The position numbers and the translations under genes were made by a program. Shown here piece by piece: positions 9,114 through 16,626 of a DNA stretch of 64,000 nucleotides (the stretch's first letter is position 1; every line of letters begins with the position of its first letter). A model generated the notes under the pieces. It did not search any database and was not told the origin of the DNA. It worked only from the letters and a program-made list of their open reading frames with translations. Source of the DNA: an uncultured Clostridia bacterium (GTDB lineage: Bacteria > Bacillota > Clostridia > Christensenellales > Borkfalkiaceae); assembly GCA_934278995.1 (NCBI GenBank), contig CAKQWM010000010.1:1-64000 (forward strand), written 5' to 3'.

Positions 9114-10189
9114 TATCTTATTCTCTCCTCGGTTTCGGCGTTAAATAAGAATACTTTATTCGGCTTTAAAGAAAATTTTAAAGTCGTTGCTTCCCTGTTT
9201 AAGCGTACGTCGGAATCGACAATCGATCTGACAAAGGGTTTTTCGGATAAAGCGTGCGTCGTGACGATGGTTTTATCCCTGCCCATAACTTCAACGTGAT
9301 TAAGATTAAGGGTTAAAACGCCGTAATCTTCATCGTAAATAAAGCCTTCGGGACGAATACCGACGTAAACTTTCTGATCGGGAACGTCTTTATCCATAAC
9401 GACTTCGTCACCGATATAGACCTGACCGTTTATAATCTCTCCTTTGAATATGTTTACGGGAGGAGTCCCTAAAAAGTTTGCTACGAACAGGTTTGTAGGA
9501 TCGTCGTATATCCCTTGCGGATCGCCTATCTGCTGAACCACGCCGACTTTCATTACGACCATGATGTCGCAAATACTCATGGCTTCTTCCTGATCGTGTG
9601 TAACGAAGACGGTGGTTATGCCGGTTTCGCGCTGAATACGTTTGATTTCTTCACGAGTCTGAAGCCTCAACCTTGCGTCGAGGTTGGATAAAGGTTCGTC
9701 GAGAAGCAAAACGTTGGGCATTTTGACGAGAGCGCGCGCGATTGCAACGCGTTGCTGTTGTCCGCCCGAAAGTTCGCTCGGCTTTCTCGCAAGCAACTCT
9801 TCTATCTGAACAAGTTGAGCGGCTTCCAGCGCCCTTTGCTTTGCTTCGGGTTTGGGAAGACGCATGTTGGTGAGCGGGAACATGATGTTCTGTTCAACCG
9901 TCATGTGAGGATAAAGCGCGTAGTTCTGGAATACTAAACCCACGCCCCTTCTTTCGGCGGCAAGCGTCGTTACGTCCTGATCGTCAAAATAGATTCTGCC
10001 CGAAGTAGGCGCTTCCAAGCCCGACAGCATGAACAAACTGGTACTCTTACCGCAGCCGGACGGGCCTAATAAGCCTACTAATTTGCCGGAAGGAATTTCG
10101 ATGTTCATGTTATCTACCGCAACGACTTCCTTGCCTTTTTTATTCCTTGAAGGGAATATTTTGGTTAAGTTCTCAATGGTAATTTTCAT
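9113..10189 (-). CDS. ABC transporter ATPase, MalK/MsmK/UgpC type
   Basis: A 358-residue energizing subunit. Walker A is GPSGCGKST (about residues 43-51), the Q-loop FQNYALYPHMTV, the ABC signature LSGGQQQR, Walker B LLLDEPLSNLD and the switch His VFVTHDQEEA. The roughly 120-residue C-terminal MOP-like regulatory domain (VGIRPEG) typical of CUT1 ATPases is present. The start lies 6 bases after the stop of the 402-residue membrane gene. Having its own ATPase in the operon is notable, since CUT1 importers in Firmicutes often share one msmK elsewhere. Confidence 0.95.
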   Translation of the reverse strand: MKITIENLTKIFPSRNKKGKEVVAVDNMNIEIPSGKLVGLLGPSGCGKSTSLFMLSGLEAPTSGRIYFDDQDVTTLAAERRGVGLVFQNYALYPHMTVEQNIMFPLTNMRLPKPEAKQRALEAAQLVQIEELLARKPSELSGGQQQRVAIARALVKMPNVLLLDEPLSNLDARLRLQTREEIKRIQRETGITTVFVTHDQEEAMSICDIMVVMKVGVVQQIGDPQGIYDDPTNLFVANFLGTPPVNIFKGEIINGQVYIGDEVVMDKDVPDQKVYVGIRPEGFIYDEDYGVLTLNLNHVEVMGRDKTIVTTHALSEKPFVRSIVDSDVRLNREATTLKFSLKPNKVFLFNAETEERIR

Positions 10190-10195
10190 AAGCGT

Positions 10196-11404
10196 TTAGT
10201 CCTCTTGCCTTGCTAATGTAGCGTTTATTGTTTTTTTGTATCCGTCGGCGACAAGCGTTTCGGGAAGCCCCTCTAATTTGTAACCGTACGGGATAACGAC
10301 CTTTAAGTTGCCGTAATTGCCTGCTTTTACGCGGAGATACTTTTCGTAGCCGTCCGCTTTGGTAAGTTCAAACGAAAGCGCCCTTTCCGCCTCTCCGTAA
10401 TTTACCGTAATATTTTGGTCAAAATCGGGATTTTCTTGCAAAAGTATCTTTAAAGTTACCGCGCAATAATAATCGTTTCCGAAAGATTCGTTTCCGATTT
10501 TCGACTGTTTTGACCTGGGTTTGATTTTGAATACTTTGAAAAGCATGAATTTGACGAATTTTATTATGAACTTGGTAAATAATAAATCCGCCAGAACGTA
10601 CACTACGACAAAATATATAATAATCGTTCTCGTAGCCTTTTTCTGAGCGCGCTTTTCCGCTTGTTCGTAACTGCTTTTTTTGTAAGCGCCGTTACTTAAA
10701 AACGCCTCGTCAGTTTTCTTTAAAACTTCTTTATCGGTACTTTTATCGTTGTAAGCCGTGATAAGATCTTCTATATCGTTATAGAAGTCGGTCGAATAAT
10801 TCAGGGCTTTGTCAAACGCCTTGTGATAAAAAGTTTGTCCGTCTTTGTCGAAAAAAGTCAGTTCTTCGACGGAAGGGTACTTTTCCTTTAAAAGTTCGAG
10901 AATAACTATACCCTTTTTTTCGTAGGTAAGTATTCCGTCCTTTTTACCGTCGCCGTTAACGTCAGTATCTAAAATTTCGCACGTTTCGTCTTTACCGCCG
11001 ACTTTTAACAGTACTTTGGTAAGGTTGTTTTCCTCGGCGTACGTTTTATAGTCGTTTTTGATGCCGAACAAAAAAACTACGTAAGACTGTTGTAATACCG
11101 TCGGTCTGTCGGTTGCTTCCTCGCTCGAACCCGATTGCTTCCCGTAACCTATGGTAGCGGTTTCGTAAAAAACTATTTTACCTTTTTCGCCGACGTCTTC
11201 CGAATACAAAACGTTTCCGTTATAGTATCCGCCGACCAGCCTTATAGCCTCGTCGTATTTGCCGTCGTACAGGTTGTCGGAAAGGGTATCGAGCAACGTC
11301 CCTCCGTAAAGATATACAGGCGTCAGAACGAGCGCTAAAACAAAACCGACTAAGAAAGTAAAGATAAAGTACAAAACAGCCGGAAATATTTTGCTTTTTT
11401 TCAT
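10196..11404 (-). CDS. Unknown two-pass membrane protein with extracytoplasmic domain
   Basis: A 402-residue protein not recognised. A membrane segment at about residues 8-30 (VLYFIFTFLVGFVLALVLTP) is followed by about 230 residues likely outside the cell. These include DTDVNGDGKKDG, which looks like a single Ca-binding EF-hand or dockerin-type loop. A second membrane segment (IIIYFVVVYVLADLL, about 262-285) leads to a cytoplasmic C-terminal domain of about 110 residues. It sits between a small membrane protein and the ATPase in the transporter operon, so it may be an accessory or sensing subunit. This role is inferred from position only. Confidence 0.8.
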   Translation of the reverse strand: MKKSKIFPAVLYFIFTFLVGFVLALVLTPVYLYGGTLLDTLSDNLYDGKYDEAIRLVGGYYNGNVLYSEDVGEKGKIVFYETATIGYGKQSGSSEEATDRPTVLQQSYVVFLFGIKNDYKTYAEENNLTKVLLKVGGKDETCEILDTDVNGDGKKDGILTYEKKGIVILELLKEKYPSVEELTFFDKDGQTFYHKAFDKALNYSTDFYNDIEDLITAYNDKSTDKEVLKKTDEAFLSNGAYKKSSYEQAEKRAQKKATRTIIIYFVVVYVLADLLFTKFIIKFVKFMLFKVFKIKPRSKQSKIGNESFGNDYYCAVTLKILLQENPDFDQNITVNYGEAERALSFELTKADGYEKYLRVKAGNYGNLKVVIPYGYKLEGLPETLVADGYKKTINATLARQED

Positions 11405-11418
11405 AGCGTACTTCCGTT

Positions 11419-11742
11419 TTACCTTTCTTCCGAAGTCGGCTTAACCTCGACGACTTCGTTTTCGGCGGAACAAGAGCCGTCTTCCGCCGTTTCGCCGGCA
11501 AGACGTGCTTTTTGCCCGTGTTTGAACGCAGCCTCGCGTTTTCTTAAATTTTCACGTCTTTCTTCATACTGCGATTTGCGGAATACCGGTATGAGAAAGT
11601 AAATGGCGATTATTGCCAGAACTATTCCGAAACAGACCAAAAAGAAGGTCCTATCTACGGAGCCTATAGGGTTCAGTAAAAAAGAATATGCGTTCACAAG
11701 CGCCTCCTTGTCCGGCGGGGTTACGTAAAACGGGTTACGCAT
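11419..11742 (-). CDS. Small single-pass membrane protein, unknown
   Basis: A 107-residue protein with one hydrophobic segment (FFLVCFGIVLAIIAIYFLIPVF, about 35-56), then a strongly charged, Arg/Lys/Glu-rich probable coiled region and an acidic tail. It is the first gene of the transporter run, 14 bases before the 402-residue membrane protein. The ATG at 11742 lacks a clear Shine-Dalgarno. An intrinsic terminator sits in its leader (11802-11836). No family is recognised. Confidence 0.7.
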   Translation of the reverse strand: MRNPFYVTPPDKEALVNAYSFLLNPIGSVDRTFFLVCFGIVLAIIAIYFLIPVFRKSQYEERRENLRKREAAFKHGQKARLAGETAEDGSCSAENEVVEVKPTSEER

Positions 11743-11801
11743 CTATATAAGCCGAACTTATAGCAAATTTACGGCAAAAGCCGAAGGTAGTAAAAGGACA
11801 C

Positions 11802-11836
11802 AAAAAAATACAGAAAAGCCGATAACCTCTTCTGTA
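11802..11836 (-). terminator. Intrinsic terminator in the leader of the transporter operon
   Basis: Read on the minus strand, arms TACAGAAGAG and CTTTTCTGTA form a 10-bp stem (one G-U pair) with an 8-base loop, followed at once by seven T. It lies between the promoter at 11906-11934 and the first gene, so it would stop transcription before the operon unless read through. This suggests attenuation, or a separate short leader RNA. Confidence 0.75.
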
Positions 11837-11843
11837 CTTGAAT

Positions 11844-11864
11844 TTAAAGCCCTTTTAATTGCAT
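11844..11864 (-). CDS. Possible 6-residue leader peptide (MQLKGL)
   Basis: A short ORF, ATG at 11864 to TAA at 11844, encodes MQLKGL. It is preceded by a strong AAAGGTGG ribosome site 4 bases upstream and ends 7 bases before the terminator stem begins. Ribosome position here could affect folding of the terminator. It may be chance, but the ribosome site is better than that of the first real gene. Confidence 0.4.
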   Translation of the reverse strand: MQLKGL

Positions 11865-11905
11865 AGAACCACCTTTCAAAGATTCAAAAACCTTTTGCTG
11901 GGATT

Positions 11906-11934
11906 ATTCTAACACAAAAAAAAACTAAAAACAA
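11906..11934 (-). promoter_or_regulatory. Sigma-A type promoter for the transporter operon leader
   Basis: On the minus strand, a -35 TTGTTT (11929-11934), a 17-base spacer and a -10 TAGAAT (11906-11911). The predicted start near 11899 gives a leader of about 155 bases that contains the short ORF and the terminator. Confidence 0.55.
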
Positions 11935-12156
11935 GAGTTATCGTGAAAATTTTTATTTTTTTTTGAGAAATGTCGATTTTTAATCGTTTTAGTAGTAAAT
12001 TAACGATAGTTTTATGGAATATTTGTTCTAATTTGTTCTGAAACTCGCAAAAAAGGAAAAACGAAGCCTTTCGGGAACGCAAAATTATCAACAAAAAATC
12101 GAACAATTATTAACAAAAACTCTTTTAAACGAGGATATTGCGCTCGAGTAACCGAA

Positions 12157-12196
12157 AAAAGCCCGACTTTACGGTGATAAATCGCGTCGGACTTTT
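12157..12196 (-). terminator. Probable terminator downstream of the MgtC-like gene
   Basis: AAAAGCCCGAC (12157-12167) pairs with GTCGGACTTTT (12186-12196) with one mismatch, across an 18-base loop. On the minus strand the stem is followed by a T run. It lies about 185 bases after the mgtC stop, so it could serve either direction. Confidence 0.5.
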
Positions 12197-12300
12197 GATA
12201 GCGTATGTCGTTTTTAAAAACTTACGTCGTCGTCGCGGCGCCTTATCGCATTTGGTATATGTGTGTATGATTTTTGTCTGTTTTTGAACGTAAAAACTAT

Positions 12301-12330
12301 AAAAAGCGGGCTATAAGCCGATTATCGCAT
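12301..12330 (+). repeat. Dispersed 3'-end element, degenerate copy
   Basis: Reads GGGCTATAAGCCGATTATCG, close to the family core CTATAAGCCCGTTATCG. It lies about 50 bases after the MgtC-like gene's stop. Confidence 0.55.
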
Positions 12331-12381
12331 AAAAACTTGTTCCGATATACCGCGCTGTATATCGTTAAATAATTAAAAATC

Positions 12382-13065
12382 TCACTCGAAATCGTCTATA
12401 AAACTTTCGATAGACGTTACGAAAGGATAATCTTCGAGAATTTTGGAAATAATCGAATCCGTATATTCTTTATCGGTTTTCAACGTTGCAACCGAAAAAA
12501 GCCCGTCATCTTTTCTTTCCGTCTTTAAACGGGCAAACTTCGAGGAAGAAAAGGCTTTTAAAATATTTTCACGCGCGCCGTCAACTTCTTTAAAAGCAAT
12601 TCTGTACGAAACGAACCGCTTCATTCTGAATAGATTTATGTCTGCGTGAAGCAACAGTTGAACGCCGACAATTAAAGCGGTAGTACCTAACGCTACCTGC
12701 CATAATCCTGCCGCCGCCGCCATGCCGACGCCTGCGGTAGCCCATATTCCCGCGGCTGTGGTAAGCCCGTGTATGACATGGCGCTGATGCATTATCATTC
12801 CCGCGCCCAAAAAGCCTACGCCCGCTACTATTTGCGCGGCAACCCTTGACGAATCGAATTTATCTACGTCGAAAAATCCGTATTTCGATATAATAGTGTA
12901 CAGCGCCGCGCCGACCGCAACGATTGCGTGTGTTCTTATGCCGGCTTCCTTTGAACGGTACTTTCTTTCAAAACCGATCAAAAAACCTAATAAAAGCGCC
13001 AAAAAAATGCGTAAAAGATAATCAACGTTCGGATGGGACGTTAAAAATTGTCTTATGCTTTCCAT
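12382..13065 (-). CDS. MgtC/SapB family membrane protein
   Basis: A 227-residue protein with the typical MgtC layout. Hydrophobic segments fill residues 15-145, with family motifs LLGFLIGFERKYRSKEAGIRTHAIV, VAAQIVAGVGFLGAGMI and GLTTAAGIWATAGVGMAAAAG. A C-terminal ACT-like cytoplasmic domain of about 75 residues ends in an acidic tail. The family is linked to magnesium homeostasis and, in pathogens, survival at low Mg; the biochemical activity is unsettled. A strong promoter (13113-13141) and a GAGGGA ribosome site are present. It appears monocistronic, downstream of sigE on the same strand. Confidence 0.9.
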   Translation of the reverse strand: MESIRQFLTSHPNVDYLLRIFLALLLGFLIGFERKYRSKEAGIRTHAIVAVGAALYTIISKYGFFDVDKFDSSRVAAQIVAGVGFLGAGMIMHQRHVIHGLTTAAGIWATAGVGMAAAAGLWQVALGTTALIVGVQLLLHADINLFRMKRFVSYRIAFKEVDGARENILKAFSSSKFARLKTERKDDGLFSVATLKTDKEYTDSIISKILEDYPFVTSIESFIDDFE

Positions 13066-13112
13066 TCTCCCTCATAGCGCGAAACACGTCGCGCTTAATT
13101 TGCTTTTAGACT

Positions 13113-13141
13113 ATTGTAACATCAATAGGAAATCTTGTCAA
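13113..13141 (-). promoter_or_regulatory. Promoter for the MgtC-like gene
   Basis: Minus strand TTGACA (13136-13141), 17-base spacer, TACAAT (13113-13118): near-consensus sigma-A. The short leader contains a GC-rich hairpin (AGCGCGA...TCGCGCT) about 8 bases before the start codon. Confidence 0.75.
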
Positions 13142-13218
13142 TAGCAAAATCAAAAAAAATTCAGCCGAGTCTTTTTTTAGCGGGCGTTAAAGTTTGGCGT
13201 ATATTGTAAAAACAGTTG

Positions 13219-13245
13219 ATAATCGACCTATAGAGGGACATTTAC
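13219..13245 (-). repeat. Dispersed 3'-end element at the sigE stop codon
   Basis: On the plus strand it reads GATAATCGACCTATAGAGGG and continues ACATTTA. The TAA of sigE (13242-13244) falls inside it. Confidence 0.65.
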
Positions 13246-13949
13246 TCCGCTTCCGCGCGCTTTATCTCTTTACGTAATTTTAATACGATTTTCTTTTCGA
13301 GGCGGGAAATGTAACTTTGAGATATGCCGAGAAGGTCTGCTACTTCTTTTTGAGTGAACTCTTTATCCCCTTTCAAGCCGAAACGCAAAACCATTATTTC
13401 TTTTTCGCGTTTATTAAGTTTTCGCAAGGCTTCGGCTAAAATCTGCTTTTCGCAAGTGGATTCTATCTGCCGTGAAACCCCGTCCGTTTCGGTGCCTAAA
13501 ATATCGGACAACAAAAGTTCGTTGCCCTCCCAATCGACGTTTAAAGGTTCGTCAAAGGAAACTTCTCCTTTGGTTTTGGCAATTCTTCTGAGATACATCA
13601 GAATTTCGTTTTCGATACAGCGCGACGCAAAAGTAGCAAGTTTGATTTTTTTATCGAGATTAAACGAATTTATCGCTTTTATAAGCCCGATGGTACCGAT
13701 GGAAATAAGATCGTCAAGGTCGATTCCGGTATTGTCGAATTTTCTCGCTATGTAAACCACGAGTCTTAAATTATGTTCGATAAGTTGCTTTTTCGCTTCG
13801 CCGTCGCCGTCGCAAAGCCTCATAAGCATAAGTTGTTCTTCGGCGTTACCGAGCGGCTTAGGTAAGGCGTCGCCCGAAACGAGATAGTGTACTTCTTCGC
13901 TTAGAAAAACTTTTTTTATGAGCCTTTTGATTAAATTCAAGATATTCAT
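13242..13949 (-). CDS. sigE: RNA polymerase sporulation sigma factor sigma-E
   Basis: A 235-residue sigma-70 family factor matching sigma-E along its length. The N-terminal pro-sequence is followed by EEVHYLVSGDALPKPL, close to the known processing region. Region 2 carries NLRLVVYIARKFDNTGIDLDDLISIGTIGLIKA and ASRCIENEILMYLRR; FDEPLNVDWEGNELLLSDILGT and the region 4 helix-turn-helix TQKEVADLLGISQSYISRLEKK follow. It directs early mother-cell transcription during sporulation after SpoIIGA cleavage. The AAGGGGAG ribosome site is strong. It lies about 40 bases after spoIIGA, the standard spoIIG order. In many Firmicutes sigG follows; here an MgtC-like gene does. Confidence 0.97.
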   Translation of the reverse strand: MNILNLIKRLIKKVFLSEEVHYLVSGDALPKPLGNAEEQLMLMRLCDGDGEAKKQLIEHNLRLVVYIARKFDNTGIDLDDLISIGTIGLIKAINSFNLDKKIKLATFASRCIENEILMYLRRIAKTKGEVSFDEPLNVDWEGNELLLSDILGTETDGVSRQIESTCEKQILAEALRKLNKREKEIMVLRFGLKGDKEFTQKEVADLLGISQSYISRLEKKIVLKLRKEIKRAEAE

Positions 13950-13962
13950 TATAACTCCCCTT

Positions 13963-13990
13963 TTTGTCGATAACGGGCTTATAGCCTTAT
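13963..13990 (-). repeat. Dispersed 3'-end element between spoIIGA and sigE
   Basis: Plus strand reads TCGATAACGGGCTTATAGCC. It begins right after the spoIIGA stop (13992) and ends just before the sigE ribosome site, so here it lies inside an operon rather than at a transcript end. The GGCT-ATA-AGCC core can form a small hairpin. Confidence 0.7.
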
Positions 13991-13991
13991 T

Positions 13992-14792
13992 TTACATTAC
14001 ATATACGCTAAGCAACATTTCTTCTTTCATGCTTGAATTATTTACTTCGCCGAGTAAACACGCGGCGCGTTTATTTTCGTTTTCTTTCTCGATAAGCATA
14101 CAATCGATTTCGTATAAATTTATGTTTCCGTAACTCGATACCGTTGAAATTTCCATTTTTCTCGGGACGGGCAGTTTACCGCCCTTTCGTATTATTTTTT
14201 TAATAACGGATTTTTTGCATAAGGCTACGGGAAGCCCCGTTTTGCGGTCGATAAGCATATTCCCGCTGTCAAAGTAACCGTTAACTCTTACTGCCGTTTC
14301 CCCCGCTTTGATTATGCATTTATACCTGTATTTATCGGTAATAATTCCGTTAACGGATTTTTTTACTATTCCTTTGACGGTTAACGCAACCAGATACGCA
14401 ACGCCGACCGTAAGACCGACAGGTAAAATATTAGGGTTATCGCAATAATCGTAAACGTTTACGTTCATAAGGTAAAAAGCCCCGAGCGTAACGCCTCCTA
14501 TAAGAAAAGTAAACAGCAGGAAAAAATTGAAATATTTTAAATACGCCTTAAAAGAAAAGTGATTTACCGCAATAAAACTTATCAAAAGACCGAGCAGAAT
14601 TTTAAGCAGAAAAAGATATTCCGATCTTATTTCGAGAACGGGTAAAATCACGGCGCCCAAAACGCCGATTACGGAGGCGAACAGTATTCTTGCCTTTGTA
14701 AACCCGATTTTCAGAATCACGGCGGTTTCTTTAAGCAATAAATAATCCATAACAAGATTATCGAGTATTACGTATTCTATGCACACTTTCAT
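13992..14792 (-). CDS. spoIIGA: Sigma-E processing peptidase SpoIIGA
   Basis: A 266-residue membrane-bound aspartic protease that activates pro-sigma-E at the sporulation septum. Five hydrophobic segments occupy residues 1-130 (MDYLLLKETAVILK, FLLKILLGLLISFIAV, FFLLFTFLIGGVTLG). The C-terminal protease half has the family FDSGN motif (VNGYFDSGN, about residue 193) with the catalytic Asp. It sits directly upstream of its substrate gene sigE. No Shine-Dalgarno is visible. A TATAAT lies 9 bases before the ATG, so the mRNA may have almost no leader. Confidence 0.95.
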   Translation of the reverse strand: MKVCIEYVILDNLVMDYLLLKETAVILKIGFTKARILFASVIGVLGAVILPVLEIRSEYLFLLKILLGLLISFIAVNHFSFKAYLKYFNFFLLFTFLIGGVTLGAFYLMNVNVYDYCDNPNILPVGLTVGVAYLVALTVKGIVKKSVNGIITDKYRYKCIIKAGETAVRVNGYFDSGNMLIDRKTGLPVALCKKSVIKKIIRKGGKLPVPRKMEISTVSSYGNINLYEIDCMLIEKENENKRAACLLGEVNNSSMKEEMLLSVYVM

Positions 14793-14881
14793 AGTGCTTA
14801 TATTATAAAATGAAAATACCGCGCGGATTATAACCTTTTTTGTTATAAAAGTATATTTTTTGTCACGTTTGGTTTTAAGAA

Positions 14882-14931
14882 CGTAAAAAGTCGCCTTATA
14901 GGTTGAAAACCGACCTATAGGGCGACTTTTG
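14882..14931 (-). terminator. Terminator after lysS built from two facing copies of the dispersed element
   Basis: AAAAGTCGCCTTATAGGTTG (14886 on) faces ACCGACCTATAGGGCGACTTTT (ending 14930), giving a stem of about 18 bp with a short loop and flanking A/T runs on both sides. It lies about 20 bases after the lysS stop and also faces the spoIIGA promoter region. Both arms are copies of the dispersed 3'-end element. Confidence 0.85.
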
Positions 14932-14953
14932 TCGTATTTTGCGTTATTTTAAA

Positions 14954-16525
14954 CTAAAAATCGAGAAGTGCGTTATATTCTTTTTTGTCTGCCGCGGCAA
15001 GGAAAAGATACAGCCTCGGTCCGGCATCGACACCGAACAAAAGATTGTAAAAGGCTTTAAAGTATTGCTGTTGAACAGCCATGTTTTCCTTTTTGCTAAG
15101 TTCGGGATTGTTAATTATCGAATAAATAAATTGTTGTACGTCTTTTTCTTTAACGTTTTGCTGTTCTTCGATATAATCGTGCAGTTTTTTGACGGCTTGC
15201 TTCTTTTCGTCGTCAAGCGCGTCGTAATACTCCTGATTTTTTGCGTTCAGAAGTTTATACATTTTAGACGGCTGATGCTCGGTAATCCAGTTTTTGACTC
15301 TTAAAAGTCTTTCTTCGTCTTCTTTTGTAAATTCGACGTCGATTTTTTTCAGAAGTTGCCTCGTAGGCTCCGGCTTAAAGTCAACAATGGGGGCAACGCT
15401 TGCCAAAACGCCGAACGGAACTTTTGAACGAGTATTTTTGCCGTTTACAAGACACATATCGAAAACCGAAGTATAAAACTCGTCGGAAGCACCGTTTTTA
15501 TAGGCTTCCAAACCTTTATCGAATTCGCTGTAATGACGAATTATCGTATCGTCGAAGTTAAACGAGAACCCGTCTTTCGGTTCGTATTTGGCGAATAACC
15601 AACGAATCATATCGGATTCATATACCTTTAAGACTTCTTCGGGCGTAATGTTATTACCCGTTGACGAGTGCATATCGCCCAAACCCGCGATGGAAAGCCA
15701 GCCGTAACCGCAGAAAAGCGGCGGCGTAACGCCGAGAACGCTTCTTGCAACGTCGGAAGCGACTACGTAGGAACCGCTTGCCGAAGCGTGATCTATTCCG
15801 CCCGGCTCGAAGTCAACGCCTTCTACACCCCAGCGCATGGGCCAGTCAACCTTCCAGACAAGTTTAATAAGATTATACTCCCTGACTTTAACCGTTTTGA
15901 CCTGACCGCATTTTTTGCAACGATAAGTTAATTCTTCGCCGTCGCAAGAAGCAGACAGAACTTCCGTAAAATCGGTGTTGCAGTTATCGCAATAAACGTT
16001 CAGCGGAAAGTACTTGTCGCGTTCGCCTTCGTCGGCATCCTGCGTTTTGTATTTCATCAGAATGTCGTAAATTTCAAGCCTTTTTTTGATGGCGTTAACG
16101 ATACCGTCGGCGTATCTGCCAGAAGTATATTCTTTTGCCTGATACCTATAATCGGGATAAATCGAAAGTTCCGTCAAAGAATTTTCAAACTCTTTTTCGT
16201 TATATTCGGCGTAAGAAGATTTTTCATTGTGAGGATCGGGTATAAAAGCGTAAGGCATACCTATATACCTTTCAAAATTATCCGTGATTGCGGCTATGTT
16301 GGAAGGAACTTTTCTTAATCTGTCAAACTCGTCCCAAGAAAACAAAAGACGCGCGTTTTTGCCCTTTCTTTTCAGCGCTTCGACAACGTAATAACTTGTG
16401 GCAATATCACGAAAATTACCTATATGAACGGAACCGGAAGGACTGATGCCCGCCGCGCAGACGTATTCTTTTTTATCGGGATTTCTTGCAATGATTTCAT
16501 CTGCAAGTTTTTCTGCCCAGTGCAT
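14954..16525 (-). CDS. lysS: Lysyl-tRNA synthetase, class I
   Basis: A 523-residue class I (archaeal-type) LysRS that charges tRNA-Lys. The HIGH-type motif is SGSVHIGNFRD (about residues 29-39). A zinc-ribbon-like Cys set follows (CDNCNTDF, then YRCKKCG). The second signature, usually KMSxSKGN, reads MHSSTGNNIT here. The C-terminal helical domain is present and length is normal (about 500-530). The ATG has a GAGGTG ribosome site. Class I LysRS replaces the usual class II enzyme in a minority of bacteria. The gene ends in the paired-element terminator at 14882-14931. Confidence 0.93.
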   Translation of the reverse strand: MHWAEKLADEIIARNPDKKEYVCAAGISPSGSVHIGNFRDIATSYYVVEALKRKGKNARLLFSWDEFDRLRKVPSNIAAITDNFERYIGMPYAFIPDPHNEKSSYAEYNEKEFENSLTELSIYPDYRYQAKEYTSGRYADGIVNAIKKRLEIYDILMKYKTQDADEGERDKYFPLNVYCDNCNTDFTEVLSASCDGEELTYRCKKCGQVKTVKVREYNLIKLVWKVDWPMRWGVEGVDFEPGGIDHASASGSYVVASDVARSVLGVTPPLFCGYGWLSIAGLGDMHSSTGNNITPEEVLKVYESDMIRWLFAKYEPKDGFSFNFDDTIIRHYSEFDKGLEAYKNGASDEFYTSVFDMCLVNGKNTRSKVPFGVLASVAPIVDFKPEPTRQLLKKIDVEFTKEDEERLLRVKNWITEHQPSKMYKLLNAKNQEYYDALDDEKKQAVKKLHDYIEEQQNVKEKDVQQFIYSIINNPELSKKENMAVQQQYFKAFYNLLFGVDAGPRLYLFLAAADKKEYNALLDF

Positions 16526-16557
16526 AAATTCACCTCGTAAAAATTTTAAATATAATA

Positions 16558-16594
16558 CTTATTGTCAAAAAAGCACCGCTTATTGTCAAAAAAG
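16558..16594 (-). repeat. Direct repeat of 16 bp upstream of lysS
   Basis: CTTATTGTCAAAAAAG occurs at 16558-16573 and 16579-16594 (21-base period, about two helical turns). Read on the minus strand each copy contains TTGACA, so these may be alternative -35 elements or a paired operator. No good -10 is found at the right spacing. Confidence 0.7.
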
Positions 16595-16596
16595 TA

Positions 16597-16626
16597 TCGA
16601 TAACGGGCTTATAGCCCCGTTTTTAG
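16597..16626 (-). repeat. Dispersed 3'-end element at the cytidylate kinase stop codon
   Basis: Plus strand TCGATAACGGGCTTATAGCC, then CCGTTTTTA. The kinase TAA (16623-16625) is inside it. On the minus strand AACGGGGCT-ATA-AGCCCGTT forms a hairpin followed closely by a T run, so it may also terminate. Confidence 0.7.

Larger units (their letters stand above)
11935..12381. other. AT-rich intergenic region
   Basis: No convincing gene. A 65-codon minus ORF at 11909-12106 is low-complexity. The region holds A/T runs, an inverted repeat at 12157-12196 that may terminate the mgtC-type transcript, and one copy of the dispersed 3'-end element at 12301-12330. Confidence 0.6.

Noticed and set aside
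11909..12106. A 65-codon minus-strand ORF in the AT-rich gap
   Set aside because: Low-complexity Phe/Ile/Lys composition, no ribosome site, overlaps the predicted promoter of the transporter operon.
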